Shown here one piece after another: positions 6,838 through 7,119 of a stretch of 7,119 nt of DNA. The stretch is taken from NCBI GenBank assembly GCA_002378585.1, contig DFSJ01000009.1:1-7119 (forward strand), in the 5' to 3' direction. The translations under genes were made by a program, and so were the position numbers. Each line of letters starts with the position of its first letter. The first letter of the stretch is position 1. Origin of the DNA: Flavobacteriaceae bacterium UBA3440. GTDB taxonomy: Bacteria; Bacteroidota; Bacteroidia; Flavobacteriales; Flavobacteriaceae. The notes beneath the pieces were generated by a model. That model saw only the letters and a program-made list of their open reading frames with translations, searched no databases and had not been told where the DNA came from.

Positions 6838-7119
6838 CTAGACCACTCCTTGTGCCAGCATGGCGTCTGCAACTTTTACGAAACCAGCAATATTGGCCCC
6901 TTTCACATAGTTGCAATACCCCCCGTCTTCCATGCCGTATTTGATACAAGAAGCGTGAATATCGGCCATAATGCCTTTTAAACGCTCATCTACTTCAGCC
7001 CTTGTCCAGCTGATACGCAAAGAGTTTTGCGACATCTCTAAACCGGATGTAGCTACTCCTCCAGCATTAGATGCTTTTCCAGGGGCAAATAAAATCTTGT
7101 GTTCGTGGAAGTATTCAAT
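6838..7119 (-). CDS. gdhA: NADP-type glutamate dehydrogenase, C-terminal part (5' end outside window)
   Basis: The enzyme reductively aminates 2-oxoglutarate to glutamate in the cytoplasm, using ammonium and normally NADPH; it links nitrogen assimilation to the citric acid cycle. The frame is open from the window edge to a TAG stop at 6838-6840, giving 93 codons. It shows the family's C-terminal nucleotide-domain blocks: APGKASNAGGVATSGLEMSQ near the start and GYCNYVKGANIAGF, then KVADAMLAQGVV, at the end. These match the hexameric, about 450-residue bacterial GdhA class, so about four fifths of the gene lies outside. The ATG at 7035 is an internal Met (within GLEMSQ), not a start. The stop is followed by a single base and then the recO start, so the two genes are probably co-transcribed. 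Family assignment is very secure; coenzyme preference is inferred from family resemblance only. Confidence 0.95.
   Translation of the reverse strand: MEYFHEHKILFAPGKASNAGGVATSGLEMSQNSLRISWTRAEVDERLKGIMADIHASCIKYGMEDGGYCNYVKGANIAGFVKVADAMLAQGVV
6846..6851 (-). promoter_or_regulatory. Shine-Dalgarno site for recO inside the gdhA 3' end
   Basis: Read on the minus strand this is AAGGAG, nine bases before the ATG at 6834-6836. It lies inside the final gdhA codons (Gln-Gly-Val), a conserved stretch, so its presence may partly reflect coding constraint. It supports choosing the ATG at 6836 over the in-frame ATG at 6872, whose 12 extra residues are only an out-of-frame reading of gdhA. Bacteroidota often lack such sites, and the other starts in this window have none. 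Confidence 0.55.

Noticed and set aside
6837..6872. Upstream in-frame start for recO adding 12 residues
   Set aside because: It would overlap gdhA, whose end is strongly conserved there, and the ATG at 6836 has its own AAGGAG site and the expected RecO N-terminus.

Overview
The window is a single-strand, tightly packed run of five genes, all read on the minus strand, so gene order runs from high to low coordinates: gdhA (3' end only), recO, a TonB-dependent outer-membrane receptor, ileS, and a small DksA/TraR-family protein. Protein style points to a Bacteroidota bacterium, most likely of the flavobacterial branch. The evidence is the long mupirocin-resistant-type IleRS with the sequence GIHH at its HIGH motif, the DksA-like protein that keeps only one zinc-finger cysteine, the absence of Shine-Dalgarno sequences before most starts, and one TAnnTTTG promoter-like box. 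By eye the G+C content is near one half, fairly high for that group. No tRNA, rRNA, CRISPR array, insertion sequence or phage gene was seen.

Layout: 6838-7119 holds the last 93 codons of NADP-type glutamate dehydrogenase. One base after its stop, recO (6120-6836) begins, with an AAGGAG ribosome binding site lying inside the last gdhA codons. The receptor gene (3908-6136) starts 17 bases inside the end of recO. After a 60-base gap containing a possible promoter comes ileS (443-3847), and two bases later the DksA-like gene (57-440). The last 56 bases hold no recognisable gene. Spacings of +1, -17, +60 and +2 suggest one long transcript or two overlapping ones (gdhA-recO-receptor and ileS-dksA-like).

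Functionally these are mostly housekeeping genes: nitrogen assimilation, recombination repair, isoleucyl-tRNA charging and a possible RNA-polymerase-binding regulator. An outer-membrane uptake receptor sits in the middle of them. Nothing in the window amounts to a clear new system. The most noteworthy structures are a perfect 13-bp hairpin with A/T flanks, shaped like an intrinsic terminator but placed inside the recO coding region next to two overlapping 12-bp palindromes, and the swapped HIGH motif (GIHH) in IleRS.
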